Translations under genes and position numbers: made by a program | Shown: positions 33,310 through 42,886 of the stretch, piece after piece | How positions within the stretch are numbered: the first letter of the stretch is position 1 | How the letters are laid out: every line of letters starts with the position of its first letter | Assembly (NCBI GenBank): GCA_963725415.1 | Contig: CAVRZY010000266.1 | Location: 18,325-82,324, forward strand | Length of the DNA stretch: 64,000 nucleotides | Direction: 5' to 3' | Source: CAVRZY01 sp963725415 | GTDB lineage: Bacteria; Acidobacteriota; Terriglobia; Bryobacterales; Bryobacteraceae | The notes under the pieces: model-generated | What the model was told of the DNA's origin: nothing | The model's input: the letters and a program-made list of their open reading frames with translations, nothing else | Database searches by the model: none

Positions 33310-34922
33310 CTAGCGTGCCGTTTCCAGCTCCAGCCGGCGGCGCCGGGCGGCCCGCAGGCGGTCCCGATACTCCTGGTACAAGGTGGCGAAGCCGGCCCAG
33401 TAGTAGCCGGCCACGAACAGCAGCAGGAACGGCAGCGCAAAGAAATTGAGAGTGTCGATGGCGAAAGCCACGGTCCACAGAAAGTAGGTGCCGACGGCGA
33501 TCTCGATGAAGGGTATCCATCCGCTCTTGCGCCGGTAGCGGACGTTGGTGAGCCTGGCGTCGCGCTTCTCGATGGCGTACTTGGGGGTCCGCTCGAAGGC
33601 GCTTCGGATGCCCAGCAGAGCCTCCAACACCGCCCGGGTGTTGATGATCGTGAGCCCCACCCCGAGCGCCAGCAGGGCCGGCATCAGGAAGATGGATCGT
33701 TTCCAACCTTTCGGGAACAGCTCCTCTGCGCCAGAACGTAGAAGGCGGCAATCGAGAAGAAGGAGGCAATGATCAGCGGCAGATCGAGAAAGACCATCTG
33801 AAACAGGCCCATGTAGAAGCGGACGATCATCACCGGCAGCAGCAGGGCCGACACCATCACCATCAGCGGGTAGCTGATGTTGGGAGTCAGATGCAGGAAG
33901 GCCTCGAGCTTGACCCGCCACGGAACGCGAGAACGCAGGATGGCCGGCAGCAGCTTCATGGCCACCTGAGTCAGCCCTTTGGCCCAGCGCGACTGCTGAA
34001 CCTGGAAGCCGTGCATCTCCACCGGCAGTTCCGAGGGGCAGTCGAGCACGGGCAGGTAAACGAACTGCCAGCCCTTCAGTTGCGCCCGGTAACTGAGATC
34101 GCAGTCTTCGGTCAGGGTGTCGTGCTGCCAGCCGCCGGCGTCTTCGATCATGCGCCGCCGCAGGATGCCGGCGGTGCCGTTGAAATTGAAGAACAGCCCG
34201 CGACCGTACCGGGCGCCGTGCTCCAGAACGAAGTGGCCGTCCAGCAGCATAGCCTCCACCTCGGTGAGCAGGTTGAACTCCCGGTTGACATAGCTCCACC
34301 GGGCCTGGACCACGCCCACCTTCGGGTCGGTGAAGAAGTCCACGGTGCGCCTCAGGAAATCGGCCGGTGGAATGAAATCGGCGTCAAAAACGGCGATGAA
34401 CTCACCCGTGGCGGTTTCCAGGCCCTGTTGCAGGGCGCCCGCTTTGTAGCCTTCCCGATGGGGGCGATGGTGGTACTCGATGGGATGCCCCAGCGCTCGA
34501 TACTGGGCCACCAGCCGCTCGGCAACCACCTTGGTCTCGTCAGTGGAATCATCCAGCACCTGGATCTGGAGCAGTTCCCGGGGGTACTCGATTTTGCTGA
34601 CTTCCTCGATTAGTCGCTCGACCACGTAGCGCTCGTTGTACAGCGGGAGCTGGACGGTGACCCTGGGCAGGTGTTCGAAACGCCCCGGCGCCTCTGTGGG
34701 CAGCTTTTTGCGGTGCTTGAAGTAGGTCCGGAGGATCTCGTACCGGTGGATGCCATAGAGCGAGAGGATGCCCAGCAGCGTGAAGTAGGGAATCAGCATG
34801 GCCCAATCGAACCAGGCCAACTGATGGATGCCGGCGAAGGTCTCGTCAAACAGGCTGCGCCCCAATTGCTCCAGGGGAGAGAGGGCAAGCCAGAGCGTCA
34901 AGGGAATCGACATCGATAACAT
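33310..34922 (-). CDS. Family 2 glycosyltransferase, beta-glycan synthase type (one frameshift)
   Basis: Processive membrane glycosyltransferase like those making cellulose, mannan or hyaluronan-type chains. One N-terminal helix (MLIPYFTLLGILSLYGI), then the GT-2 core: LPRVTVQLPLYNERYVVERL, IQVLDDSTDET, VFDADF (Asp180/Asp182), TEDCDLSYRAQLKGW and QVQQSRWAKG (the QxxRW motif). Several C-terminal helices follow. The frame changes near 33725 (lost base in CAGAGGAGCTG); the remaining ~135 residues, from ELFPKGWKRSIFLMPAL on, continue downstream. No PilZ domain. The polymer is unknown. Confidence 0.88.
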
Positions 34923-35043
34923 CGGCCGGCGCCTGCTTGGGGCGACTTGACTATTCTACCCCTTTTTCAAGGATGCGATGCTGGCAAAAAGGGAGAGTCT
35001 CGGCTGGCGGGGCTTGGAAAACGGAGACTATCCCCTTTGTGCC

Positions 35044-35805
35044 CTACGCGCCTCTGTCCGCCAACCAATAAACCTCTTGCTTGACGGAATCTTTGGGAAA
35101 GCCGGCCCGCTGGAAGACGCCTTTGACGTTCTCGATCATGTTCGGATTGCCGCACACGTAAGCAGTGGTATCGGCAACGGGAAAACCTAGCAGATCCAAG
35201 TGCTTGCGAGTGACGTCCTCGGCCCGCCCCCGCTCGCCCTTCCAGACCGGATCGAGCCAGGGGCGGCTGACGGTGGGAATATAGCGAAGCCAGGCGCGCT
35301 CCCGGGCAAGCCCCGACAGCTCTTCGCAATACCCAAGCTCCTGAGAAACACTGGCGGCCTGGAGGAGGGCGACCCGGCAGGGGATGGGCTGCCCCGCGGC
35401 TTCCCGCGCCACCAGCTCGCGCAGCATGCTGAGGAACGGAGCCACCCCGGTGACCGTGGCCACCATAAAATGGTTCAGGCGCCCGCTGTTGTCGTCAAAC
35501 AGAAAGCGGCCCTTGGCCGCCCGTCTCAAGAAGATCTCCTCTCCGACCGGGATCTTGTAGAGCTGAGGGGTCAGGTGGCCGCCGGGGACCAGTTCCAGGA
35601 AAAACTCCAACTCCGGCTCGCCCGGAGAGGAGACGACCGAATAGGGTCTTTCGACCAGCTTCTCTACGTCAGGTAGCCCGGCAGTGACATATTGGCCGGG
35701 AAGGAAGGAGATTTTCTCCTCAGGCCGAACCTGGACAATCCAAAGGCCGGCGCTGACGTCACGCCGTGAGGTTACGACCGCTTTCACGTGTTTGGAATCG
35801 TTCAT
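35044..35805 (-). CDS. Ferredoxin-NADP+ reductase-type flavoprotein
   Basis: 253 residues. FAD-binding motif RPYSVVSSP, the GVAPFLSMLRELVA pyrophosphate loop of the NAD(P) domain, and YVCGNPNMIENVKGVFQRAG near the end; the close ends in a Trp-containing VYWLADRGA. It matches the bacterial FPR class. ATG 35805 overlaps the stop of the uracil-DNA glycosylase gene (4 bases), an unusual operon partner. Possible job: delivering electrons to Fe-S or oxidative-stress repair proteins. Confidence 0.88.
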   Translation of the reverse strand: MNDSKHVKAVVTSRRDVSAGLWIVQVRPEEKISFLPGQYVTAGLPDVEKLVERPYSVVSSPGEPELEFFLELVPGGHLTPQLYKIPVGEEIFLRRAAKGRFLFDDNSGRLNHFMVATVTGVAPFLSMLRELVAREAAGQPIPCRVALLQAASVSQELGYCEELSGLARERAWLRYIPTVSRPWLDPVWKGERGRAEDVTRKHLDLLGFPVADTTAYVCGNPNMIENVKGVFQRAGFPKDSVKQEVYWLADRGA

Positions 35806-36515
35806 ATTGGGGTTCCGTTGGATTCTTTCAGCAGCCGCCGGACCCGGAGGAACACATCCAGGAGCATTTTCTGGGTCAGGCGGCCTGTGGAGGTGTTCTG
35901 CTGGCTGGGATGGTAGGAGCTGACCAGGAGCGGCGAACCGGAACCGATGACGTGCTGCCGGTTGTGTCCGAAGGGGAATGCCGCCCGGCACGGTATGATC
36001 CCGCGATCGCGCAGGATCGACAGGTAGACATCGAAGGCGATCCTGCCCAGCGCGACCACCACGCGCAGCTCCGGCAACAGGTCCAATTCGCGCTCCAGAT
36101 ACGAGCGACAGTGGCGGATCTCCCGGGGGGTGGGCTTGTTGGCGGGCGGCGCGCAGCGAACCGCTGCGGTGATATAGGCATCCGACAATACCAGCCCGTC
36201 GTCGCGCGCGCGGCTGGTGGGCTGGGAGGCGAAGCCGGCAGCATGCAGGGCGCGATAGAGGTAATCTGCGGAACGGTCGCCGGTGAACATCCGGCCGGTC
36301 CGGTTGGCGCCGTGCGCCGCGGGCGCCAGACCGATGATCAGCAGGCGGGCTTCCGGATCGCCGAAAGACGGCACCGGCCTGCCCCAATATTGCCAATCGC
36401 GGTAGGCCCTGCGCCGCAGGGCTGCCACGCGGGCGCAGTGCGAGCGCAGGCGCGGGCAGCGCCGGCAGGCGATGACCTGCTGGTGGAGCAACTGGAGGGC
36501 CGCCAGGTCGCTCAA
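35802..36515 (-). CDS. Uracil-DNA glycosylase, family 5 (UdgB-like)
   Basis: 237 residues, base-excision repair enzyme with an Fe-S cluster. Motif A is the family-5 form GLAPAAHGANRTGRMFTGD and motif B is SSYHPSQQNTSTGRLT. Four cysteines fit the cluster: Cys17, Cys20 (ACRRCPRL), Cys121 and Cys136. Family 5 enzymes lack the polar catalytic residue of family 1 and act on uracil, hypoxanthine and similar bases. TTG start at 36515 has GAGG 6 bases upstream. Confidence 0.9.
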   Translation of the reverse strand: MSDLAALQLLHQQVIACRRCPRLRSHCARVAALRRRAYRDWQYWGRPVPSFGDPEARLLIIGLAPAAHGANRTGRMFTGDRSADYLYRALHAAGFASQPTSRARDDGLVLSDAYITAAVRCAPPANKPTPREIRHCRSYLERELDLLPELRVVVALGRIAFDVYLSILRDRGIIPCRAAFPFGHNRQHVIGSGSPLLVSSYHPSQQNTSTGRLTQKMLLDVFLRVRRLLKESNGTPI

Positions 36516-36548
36516 GCTTGTCCTCTATTCCCTATTGTCGCCGAGAAG

Positions 36549-36627
36549 AGGTAAGATGCTTGTAGCTTGTAGCCCGTAGCATGTAGGGGGCCAGCTTCCG
36601 CAGGCTACGGGCAACAGGCAACAAGCG
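36549..36627. repeat. GTAGCTTGTAGCCCGTAGC inverted repeat
   Basis: Left part GCTTGTAGCTTGTAGCCCGT and right part GCTACGGGCAACAGGCAACAAGC can pair around a GC-rich loop. It fills the gap between the divergent glycosylase and DegT genes. Confidence 0.5.
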
Positions 36628-36636
36628 AGGAAGTCC

Positions 36637-37968
36637 ATGAGAACTCCAGTGAGTCGTCGTCACTTTTTGGGCGTTGCTTCTGCCAGCAGCGCCGGTCTGG
36701 GCCTGGCCGCCAAGCCGGTCTCCAACGAGACCCTGGCCCTGCTGGGAGGCAAGCCGGTGCGCACTGAGCCGTTCCCCTCCTGGCCCCGCTTCGACAAGCT
36801 CGAGGAGCACAGCCTGCTGGAGACGCTGCGCAGCGGGAAATGGTTTCGTGGGTACGGCAAGCAGGTGGACCGTTTCGAGGAAGCCTACGCCAAGCTGACG
36901 GGGGCCAAACACTGCCTGGCTACGGCCAACGGCACCAGCGCGCTGATCGCTTCCTTGGCCGCGGTGGGGGTTGGGGCTGGTGATGAAGTACTCGTGCCGC
37001 CGTACACCTTTGTGGCCACCATCAACGCAGTCTTGGTTCACCACGCGGTGCCGGTATTCGTGGATAGCGATCTGGAAACCTCCCAGATCGATCCGGGGAA
37101 AATCGAGGCTGCCATTACTGACCGCACCACTGCCATCATCCCGGTGCACATTGGCGGCTCGGCCGCGGATCTCGATGCCATCCTGCCCATCGGCCGCAAG
37201 CACAAGCTTCCGGTCATCGAAGATGCCTGCCAGGCGCATTTCGGCGAGTGGCGCAGGCGCAAACTGGGCAGCCTGGGCGATACCGGCTGCTTCAGTTTTC
37301 AAGCCTCCAAGAACCTGAACTCCGGGGAGGGCGGGGCCATCCTGTCAAACGATGCGGACCTAATCGAGAGGTGCTACGCCTTCCACAACAACGGGCGCGG
37401 GCGGAAGATCACCAGCTACGATTTCTCCTACCACGCCAATGGCGCCAACCTGCGCCTGACCGAGTTCCAGGCCACGCTGCTGATGGCCCAGATGACGCGC
37501 CTGGAGGAGCAGTCGAAGACCCGCAGCGAGAACGGGCAGTATCTCACCGCCATGCTCAAGGAGATCCCGGGCATGCTGCCGGCGCGCATGTACGAGGGCT
37601 GCACGCGCAACGCCTATCACCTGTACATGTTCCGCTACCGGAAGGAGCATTTCGCCGGGGTCTCGCGGGCGGTCTTCCTGAAGGCGCTGAAGGCCGAGGG
37701 CATTCCGGCCTCGGGCGGCTACGCGCCGCTCAACAAGGAGCCGTTCCTGAAGAACGTCTTGCAGTCGCGGGGCTTCCGCAGGGTCTTCTCGAGCGAGCGG
37801 CTGGCCCAATGGGAGGAGCGCAATCACTGCCCGGTCAATGACCAGCTCTGCCAGGAAGCGGTCTGGCTGACTCAGAACATGCTCCTGGGCCCGCGCCGCG
37901 ACATGGAGCAGATCGCCGAAGCGGTGCGCAAGATCCAGGGGAACGCGGGAAAACTGAGCAAGGCTTGA
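36637..37968 (+). CDS. DegT/DnrJ/EryC1-type aminotransferase with Tat signal
   Basis: 443 residues. The N-terminus has a twin-arginine signal, SRRHFLGVASASSAGLG. The rest is a PLP enzyme of the sugar-aminotransferase family: GTSALIASLAAVGVGAGDEV, IIPVHIGGSAADLD, EDACQAHFGEW and Lys225 in FSFQASKNLNSGEGG as the Schiff-base lysine. These enzymes normally act on nucleotide sugars in the cytoplasm; export in folded form with bound PLP is odd. Substrate unknown. Downstream is a hairpin repeat and the convergent HD-GYP gene. Confidence 0.88.
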   Translation: MRTPVSRRHFLGVASASSAGLGLAAKPVSNETLALLGGKPVRTEPFPSWPRFDKLEEHSLLETLRSGKWFRGYGKQVDRFEEAYAKLTGAKHCLATANGTSALIASLAAVGVGAGDEVLVPPYTFVATINAVLVHHAVPVFVDSDLETSQIDPGKIEAAITDRTTAIIPVHIGGSAADLDAILPIGRKHKLPVIEDACQAHFGEWRRRKLGSLGDTGCFSFQASKNLNSGEGGAILSNDADLIERCYAFHNNGRGRKITSYDFSYHANGANLRLTEFQATLLMAQMTRLEEQSKTRSENGQYLTAMLKEIPGMLPARMYEGCTRNAYHLYMFRYRKEHFAGVSRAVFLKALKAEGIPASGGYAPLNKEPFLKNVLQSRGFRRVFSSERLAQWEERNHCPVNDQLCQEAVWLTQNMLLGPRRDMEQIAEAVRKIQGNAGKLSKA

Positions 37969-37995
37969 ACCGCAGAAGCGCCGTGGGCCCGGCAA

Positions 37996-38017
37996 GGCAG
38001 GTCGGGGACCTGCCCCA
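37996..38017. repeat. GGCAGGTC hairpin repeat, copy 2
   Basis: GGCAGGTC-GGG-GACCTGCC, 8-bp stem, same element as 8795-8817. It lies between two convergent genes, a terminator-like place but without a T-tract. Confidence 0.7.
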
Positions 38018-38029
38018 CCGGCGCCCGTC

Positions 38030-39172
38030 CTATTCCGTGAGTACGGCGGCGCGCATGTTCTCCAGCGATTGGCGGATGCTTTCGGCGGGGGTCGAGGGCA
38101 GCAAGCTCCCTTCCTCGACGGTGCAGAGGGAATGCTCGCTGAGCTCCCGGAATAGCCGGACCAGTTCGGGTTCCCGCCAACCGCGACGCGCCTCCCGCTC
38201 GAGGATGTCAAGCGCCTTGGTACGCGACACAGCACGTTTGTAAGGGCGAGGGGAAGTCAGGGCATCGAAGATGTCGGCCACCTGAAGGACCCTGGCGAGC
38301 AAGGGAATCTGCTCTCCCGCCAGTCCGTCGGGGTAGCCGGAGCCGTCCCAGCGTTCGTGGTGGTTTCGAATGATGGGCAGCACCGGCGCCAGGCTCTTGA
38401 CGTGCCGGCAGATCTCCTCCCCCCGGAGGGGGTGCAAACGCATGATGGCGTTTTCCTGCTTGGTCAGAGGACCCGGTTTGAACAGGACGGCGTCGGGAAT
38501 GCTGCCCTTGCCGATGTCGTGCAAATAGGCGCCCCGATGCAAGCTCAACAGTTGGGAGCGGGACAGATTCAGGGCCGTGCCCAGGGTCATGCTGATGGCA
38601 TCCAGCCTCTCGCAATGCCCGCTCATGGCGCTGTCCCGCTGCTCCAGCATCTGGGCCAAAGCGAACAGGACCGATTCGGCTTCTTCCAGCGAGTCGGTGG
38701 CCGCCTTGCGCCGCAACATCGAGGCGATGCGGGTGCGAACCACGGAGGGGTGCAGTGGTCTGGTAAGGAAGGCGTCCGCTCCCGCGGCAATGCCGGCCAC
38801 CTCATTCTCGACTCCCTGGACGCTGGTTACCATCAGCACGGGAAGCAGGTGGGTTTTCCGGTTTGCCTTCATCCGGCGGCAGAAATCCAGGCCGCTCGTC
38901 TCCGGCATCATCAAATCCAGGATCACCAGGTCTACCTTGGTCTGTTCCAGGATCTGGAGCGCCTCGGTTGCGCTGGGGGTTTCCAGGATTCGGTGACCCT
39001 CGGTTCTCAGCCAGCTTCGCAACAATCGGCGGTTGATTTCCAGGCGGTCAACGACCAGGATCACGGCGGGCTGTTCGGCGCCGTGCAGGGCCTCGGCCTG
39101 GAGAAATTCCCAGTCGATCGCCTGGGGGGAAGCCTCCAGCATCTCGAGTTGACGTCCGTTTGGGCCTGCCAT
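38030..39172 (-). CDS. Response regulator with HD-GYP domain
   Basis: 380 residues from ATG 39172. Residues ~36-155 are a receiver domain with Asp86 (LVILDLMMPETSG). Residues ~175-345 are an HD-GYP c-di-GMP phosphodiesterase domain: HDIGK with His218-Asp219, then IIRNHHERWDGSGYPDGLAG, the GYP signature intact. The enzyme should linearise c-di-GMP under control of a phosphorelay; the unpartnered hybrid kinase at 8647 is one possible source of phosphate, without direct evidence. Confidence 0.92.
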   Translation of the reverse strand: MAGPNGRQLEMLEASPQAIDWEFLQAEALHGAEQPAVILVVDRLEINRRLLRSWLRTEGHRILETPSATEALQILEQTKVDLVILDLMMPETSGLDFCRRMKANRKTHLLPVLMVTSVQGVENEVAGIAAGADAFLTRPLHPSVVRTRIASMLRRKAATDSLEEAESVLFALAQMLEQRDSAMSGHCERLDAISMTLGTALNLSRSQLLSLHRGAYLHDIGKGSIPDAVLFKPGPLTKQENAIMRLHPLRGEEICRHVKSLAPVLPIIRNHHERWDGSGYPDGLAGEQIPLLARVLQVADIFDALTSPRPYKRAVSRTKALDILEREARRGWREPELVRLFRELSEHSLCTVEEGSLLPSTPAESIRQSLENMRAAVLTE

Positions 39173-39369
39173 TCTGGTGGCCGCCAATCACACCACTCGC
39201 ACTTGCCTGCCATATCGACTCGAATGGGTGAAACATTTAGACCCCTTAACAGCATTTCTGACGGTTCCGAGTGCAACCATGAGCCGGACTGCCCGAGCCG
39301 AGGCAGTTGGGTGTATACTGAATGGCGGTTGGGACGCCAAAACGGAAATCCAAGCTAGGAGGTCTGTGT

Positions 39370-42300
39370 ATGCCATTCCGGACGCATCGTTTCTCCTGCG
39401 CCCTCTGTGCGCTTGCTCTTCTCATCACTTGCCTTGCCCCAATGTCACTGCGAGGCCAGGCGGTTACCGGCAGCCTGCTGGGGACGGTCACCGACTCGTC
39501 GGGCGGCGTTGTTCCCAACGCCAAAGTGACCATCATTGAAGTCAACACCGGCATCAAGCGGGCTACGGAAACCAATGCCAGCGGCAACTACGCCTTCCCG
39601 ACGCTGGAGCCGGGCGTGTACCGAGTCTCGATCGAGCAGCCCGGCTTTCGCACGGCGGTGAAGGAAGGCGTCAACGTGCTGGTCAACACGACCATACGCG
39701 CCGACCTCACCTTGCAGCCGGGGGCGCTCAGCGAAACCATCACGGTCGTCGCGGAAGTCCCGATCCTGCAAACCGACCGGTCGGACACCGGGCGCAAGAT
39801 CGAGGCGGCGCAGTTGGTGAACATGCCGCTCGGCTACAGCCGCAACTTCCAGGCGCTGCTGAACCTGGTGCCGGGCACATCTCGATCCTTCCAGCCGCAC
39901 TCGGAATTCTTCAATTCTCAGGGCGCCCTTACGACGCAAGTCCACGGAGTAAGCCGCGAGGGAAACAACGTGCAGTTCGAGGGCGTGGACAACAACCACC
40001 GCACCGGGCTGTTGACCGTGCTGATTCCGCCGATCGAAGCGCTGGAAACCGTGGATGTCAGCACCAGCAACTACGAAGCCGAGCTGGGACGTGCCGGCGG
40101 CGCGGTCACTAACATCATGCTGAAGTCGGGCACCAACGACCTGCACGGCGCCCTCTACTGGTTCCACAGTGACAGCGCCTTGGGCGCCAGGGAGACGTTT
40201 CAGCCGACAAAACCGGTAACCACGGCCAACTCTTACGGCTTCAACGTCGGTGGACCGATCCGCAAGAACCGGACCTTCTTCTTCGGCGACTTTCTGCAGT
40301 CCAAGGACCGCCGGGGCGACGGTTTCATCCTTTCGGTGCCGACGGCGACGTTGCGTGCCGGCGATTTCAGCAGCCTGGCCTCCAGGGCGGTCATTTATGA
40401 TCCGGCCACAGGAAATCTGGATACGGGCGCCGGACGCCAGCCGTTTGCCAACAACCAGGTCCCTGACTCGCGCATCAGCCCGATCGCCAAGAAAGTCCTG
40501 GCCATGGTGCCGCTCCCCAACCTGGGTTCCGACATCCTCAACAACTACGCCAGCTCCACGACGCGCAAAAAGGACAGCAACTCGTTCGACGTCAAGGTCG
40601 ACCATCAGCAGAGCGATAAGGACCGGTTCTCGGCGCGCTATAGCCTCCAGCGGCCAGTCGTGACTGACCCGGGCCGGTTCGGGATAGCCGGGGGCGGCGG
40701 CAAGGGCTTTGCCGGAACCGGCGTGAACCGCACCCAGAGCGCGGCCATCAACTACACGCGCCTCTTCTCGTCCACCTTCATTTCCGAAGCGCGGGTCGGT
40801 TTGAGCCGGTATAGCAATATAGCCGAAACCGTCGATGCCGGGACCAACGCGGCTGAAGCCATTGGCATCAAGGGCGTGAACCTTGATCGCTGGACCAGCG
40901 GCCTGACCTCGATGAACGTAGGCGGCTATAGCAGTCCGCTGGTCGGGTATGCCGGCAGCCTGCCCTGGAACCGCGCCGAAACTAACTTCAACTTCGTCAG
41001 CAACTGGACCAAACTGCTCCAGAACCACACCATCAAGTTCGGCGCCGAGGTCCGGCGGCTCCGCGAGGAGTTGCTGCAAACCCAGAACGCCGGTGGTGCG
41101 CGCGGCGAGTTCAGTTACGGAAACAACCAGACAGCCATCCCCGGCTCCACGGTCCTCGGCCAAGCCAACGCTCTGGCCAGTTTCCTGCTAGATGTCCCGT
41201 CCCAGTTCCAGCGCGACCTGGCCGGGACCTTCCCCAGCCAGCGCGCCACCATGCTGTTTACCTACGTCCAGGACAAGTGGCAAGCGACCCCGAAGTTAAC
41301 CGTCGATCTCGGCGTGCGTCACGATTTCTATCCACCGGTGACTCCGCGCCTGGCGGGCGGTTTCTCCAACTACGACTCCGCCACCAACAGCCTGGTCGTC
41401 GCCGGCTTCGGCAACAATCCGATGAACCTGGGGCGCAAGACGTATTACACGGATTTTGCGCCGCGCCTCGGCCTGGCCTACCGGCTTGACCCTAAGACCG
41501 TAATTCGCGCCGGGTTTGGGCTCAGTTGGCTTCCCTTCCCGGACAACAAATATGCCTGGGACGACTACCCGGTGAAGCAAAGCAACACCTACAATTCCCT
41601 GACCAGCTACGGCCAGGCCCAGAGTTCCGCGGGCGTGTACGGCTCGATGGCCACTGGTTTCCCGGCGCCGCAACCAGCCGCGATTCCGTCCAACGGTATT
41701 ATCGTCGCCAACACGGCCCAATTGCTGTCGCTGGCTATTGCCGGCAGCGTTCCGCTTGATTACCGCGAAGGTTACATCCAGTCCTGGAACTTCGCGGTCC
41801 AGCGCCAACTGCCGAAGAACTTCGTGATCGAGGCTGCCTATGTCGGCAACCACACGGTTCGGGCACCGGTTACTTACAACCTCAACGCCGGGATGACCTT
41901 CAATTCCGGCGCTGCTGGGCGTCCTTTGTATCAAAAGTTCGGCAAGAACACGGATGTCCTCCTTCGCTACGCCGGATACAGCAACAACTACAACAGTCTC
42001 CAGGTCAAGCTTGACCGGCGTTTCAGCGGCGGCTTCCTGATGACCACTGCCTACACCTATGGAAAGGCGCTCGGGTACTCATCCGAGATCGACGGCCTCT
42101 GGAACTACATCCAGCCGCAGCGCAGCTATGCCCGCCTGGGTTTCGACCGCAGCCACACCTTTGTTCAGAGCTACTTGTACGAACTGCCGTTCGGCAAGGG
42201 CAAGCGCTGGCTCCAGAGCGGCGCGGGCCGCTGGGTCCTGGGTGACTGGCAACTGAGCGGCATCTTGAGCCTGATGACCGGCAGACCCATGACCTTCGGC

Positions 42301-42738
42301 ACGACGGTCAGCGCGAACACTCCCGGCAGCAGCCAGACACCCGACCAGACCGGGCCGATCACTATTCTCCATAACATCGCCGGGCCGGGCGGCTCCGTTC
42401 TATGGTTCGACACCGCGCCATTCAAGCAGCCCCTGGACGCGGATGGCAAGACGCCCCATTTCGGAAACATGGGGCGGAATGACTTCAACGGCCCCGGGTT
42501 GAGCGATCTGGACGTTTCGCTGTTCCGCAAGTTCCAGCTCACCGAGCGGGTGAAGGGCGAGTTCCGAGTCGAGACCCTCAACTTCACCAACACCCCGGCC
42601 TTCGGCAACCCCAATACCACCGTGGGCAGTGTGGACTTCGGGAAGGTCACCGGTACGCTGGCCGGCCTGATCGCCAATCAAGGCGTCGGCGGCACCGGAT
42701 CGCGCTCGATCCAGTTAGGTCTCAGAATCAACTTCTGA
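39370..42738 (+). CDS. Oar-like TonB-dependent outer membrane receptor
   Basis: 1,122 residues from ATG 39370, chosen because AGGAGG lies 7 bases upstream. Signal peptide (CALCALALLITCLAPMSLRG), then a carboxypeptidase-regulatory-like beta domain (VTGSLLGTVTDSSGGVVPNA to about residue 115), a plug region (EVPILQTDRSDTGRKIEAAQ; VHGVSREGNNVQFEGVDNN) and a long beta barrel ending in aromatic-hydrophobic SIQLGLRINF. This layout is greatly expanded in Solibacter-type acidobacteria, where such receptors are thought to import glycans or other large substrates. TATACT at 39314-39319 is a possible -10. Confidence 0.93.
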   Translation: MPFRTHRFSCALCALALLITCLAPMSLRGQAVTGSLLGTVTDSSGGVVPNAKVTIIEVNTGIKRATETNASGNYAFPTLEPGVYRVSIEQPGFRTAVKEGVNVLVNTTIRADLTLQPGALSETITVVAEVPILQTDRSDTGRKIEAAQLVNMPLGYSRNFQALLNLVPGTSRSFQPHSEFFNSQGALTTQVHGVSREGNNVQFEGVDNNHRTGLLTVLIPPIEALETVDVSTSNYEAELGRAGGAVTNIMLKSGTNDLHGALYWFHSDSALGARETFQPTKPVTTANSYGFNVGGPIRKNRTFFFGDFLQSKDRRGDGFILSVPTATLRAGDFSSLASRAVIYDPATGNLDTGAGRQPFANNQVPDSRISPIAKKVLAMVPLPNLGSDILNNYASSTTRKKDSNSFDVKVDHQQSDKDRFSARYSLQRPVVTDPGRFGIAGGGGKGFAGTGVNRTQSAAINYTRLFSSTFISEARVGLSRYSNIAETVDAGTNAAEAIGIKGVNLDRWTSGLTSMNVGGYSSPLVGYAGSLPWNRAETNFNFVSNWTKLLQNHTIKFGAEVRRLREELLQTQNAGGARGEFSYGNNQTAIPGSTVLGQANALASFLLDVPSQFQRDLAGTFPSQRATMLFTYVQDKWQATPKLTVDLGVRHDFYPPVTPRLAGGFSNYDSATNSLVVAGFGNNPMNLGRKTYYTDFAPRLGLAYRLDPKTVIRAGFGLSWLPFPDNKYAWDDYPVKQSNTYNSLTSYGQAQSSAGVYGSMATGFPAPQPAAIPSNGIIVANTAQLLSLAIAGSVPLDYREGYIQSWNFAVQRQLPKNFVIEAAYVGNHTVRAPVTYNLNAGMTFNSGAAGRPLYQKFGKNTDVLLRYAGYSNNYNSLQVKLDRRFSGGFLMTTAYTYGKALGYSSEIDGLWNYIQPQRSYARLGFDRSHTFVQSYLYELPFGKGKRWLQSGAGRWVLGDWQLSGILSLMTGRPMTFGTTVSANTPGSSQTPDQTGPITILHNIAGPGGSVLWFDTAPFKQPLDADGKTPHFGNMGRNDFNGPGLSDLDVSLFRKFQLTERVKGEFRVETLNFTNTPAFGNPNTTVGSVDFGKVTGTLAGLIANQGVGGTGSRSIQLGLRINF

Positions 42739-42790
42739 AGCCGCACCGCGCCAGGGCAGGGTGAAGGTGGTCTTGTAGACCAGCGCGCCT

Positions 42791-42886
42791 TTCACCGCAG
42801 AGGCGCCGAGCACGCAGAGGAATCGCAGAGAGGTGCTGAGAGTTTTTCTCTGCGTTATCTCTGCGGCCGCTGCGTCTCTGCGGTGA
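42791..42886. repeat. Full inverted repeat of the CACCGCAGAGG family
   Basis: Left arm TTCACCGCAGAGGCGCCGAG, right arm CGCTGCGTCTCTGCGGTGA. Same family as 11765-11862. The right arm lies inside the 3' end of the lytic transglycosylase gene and encodes its last residues. Confidence 0.8.
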
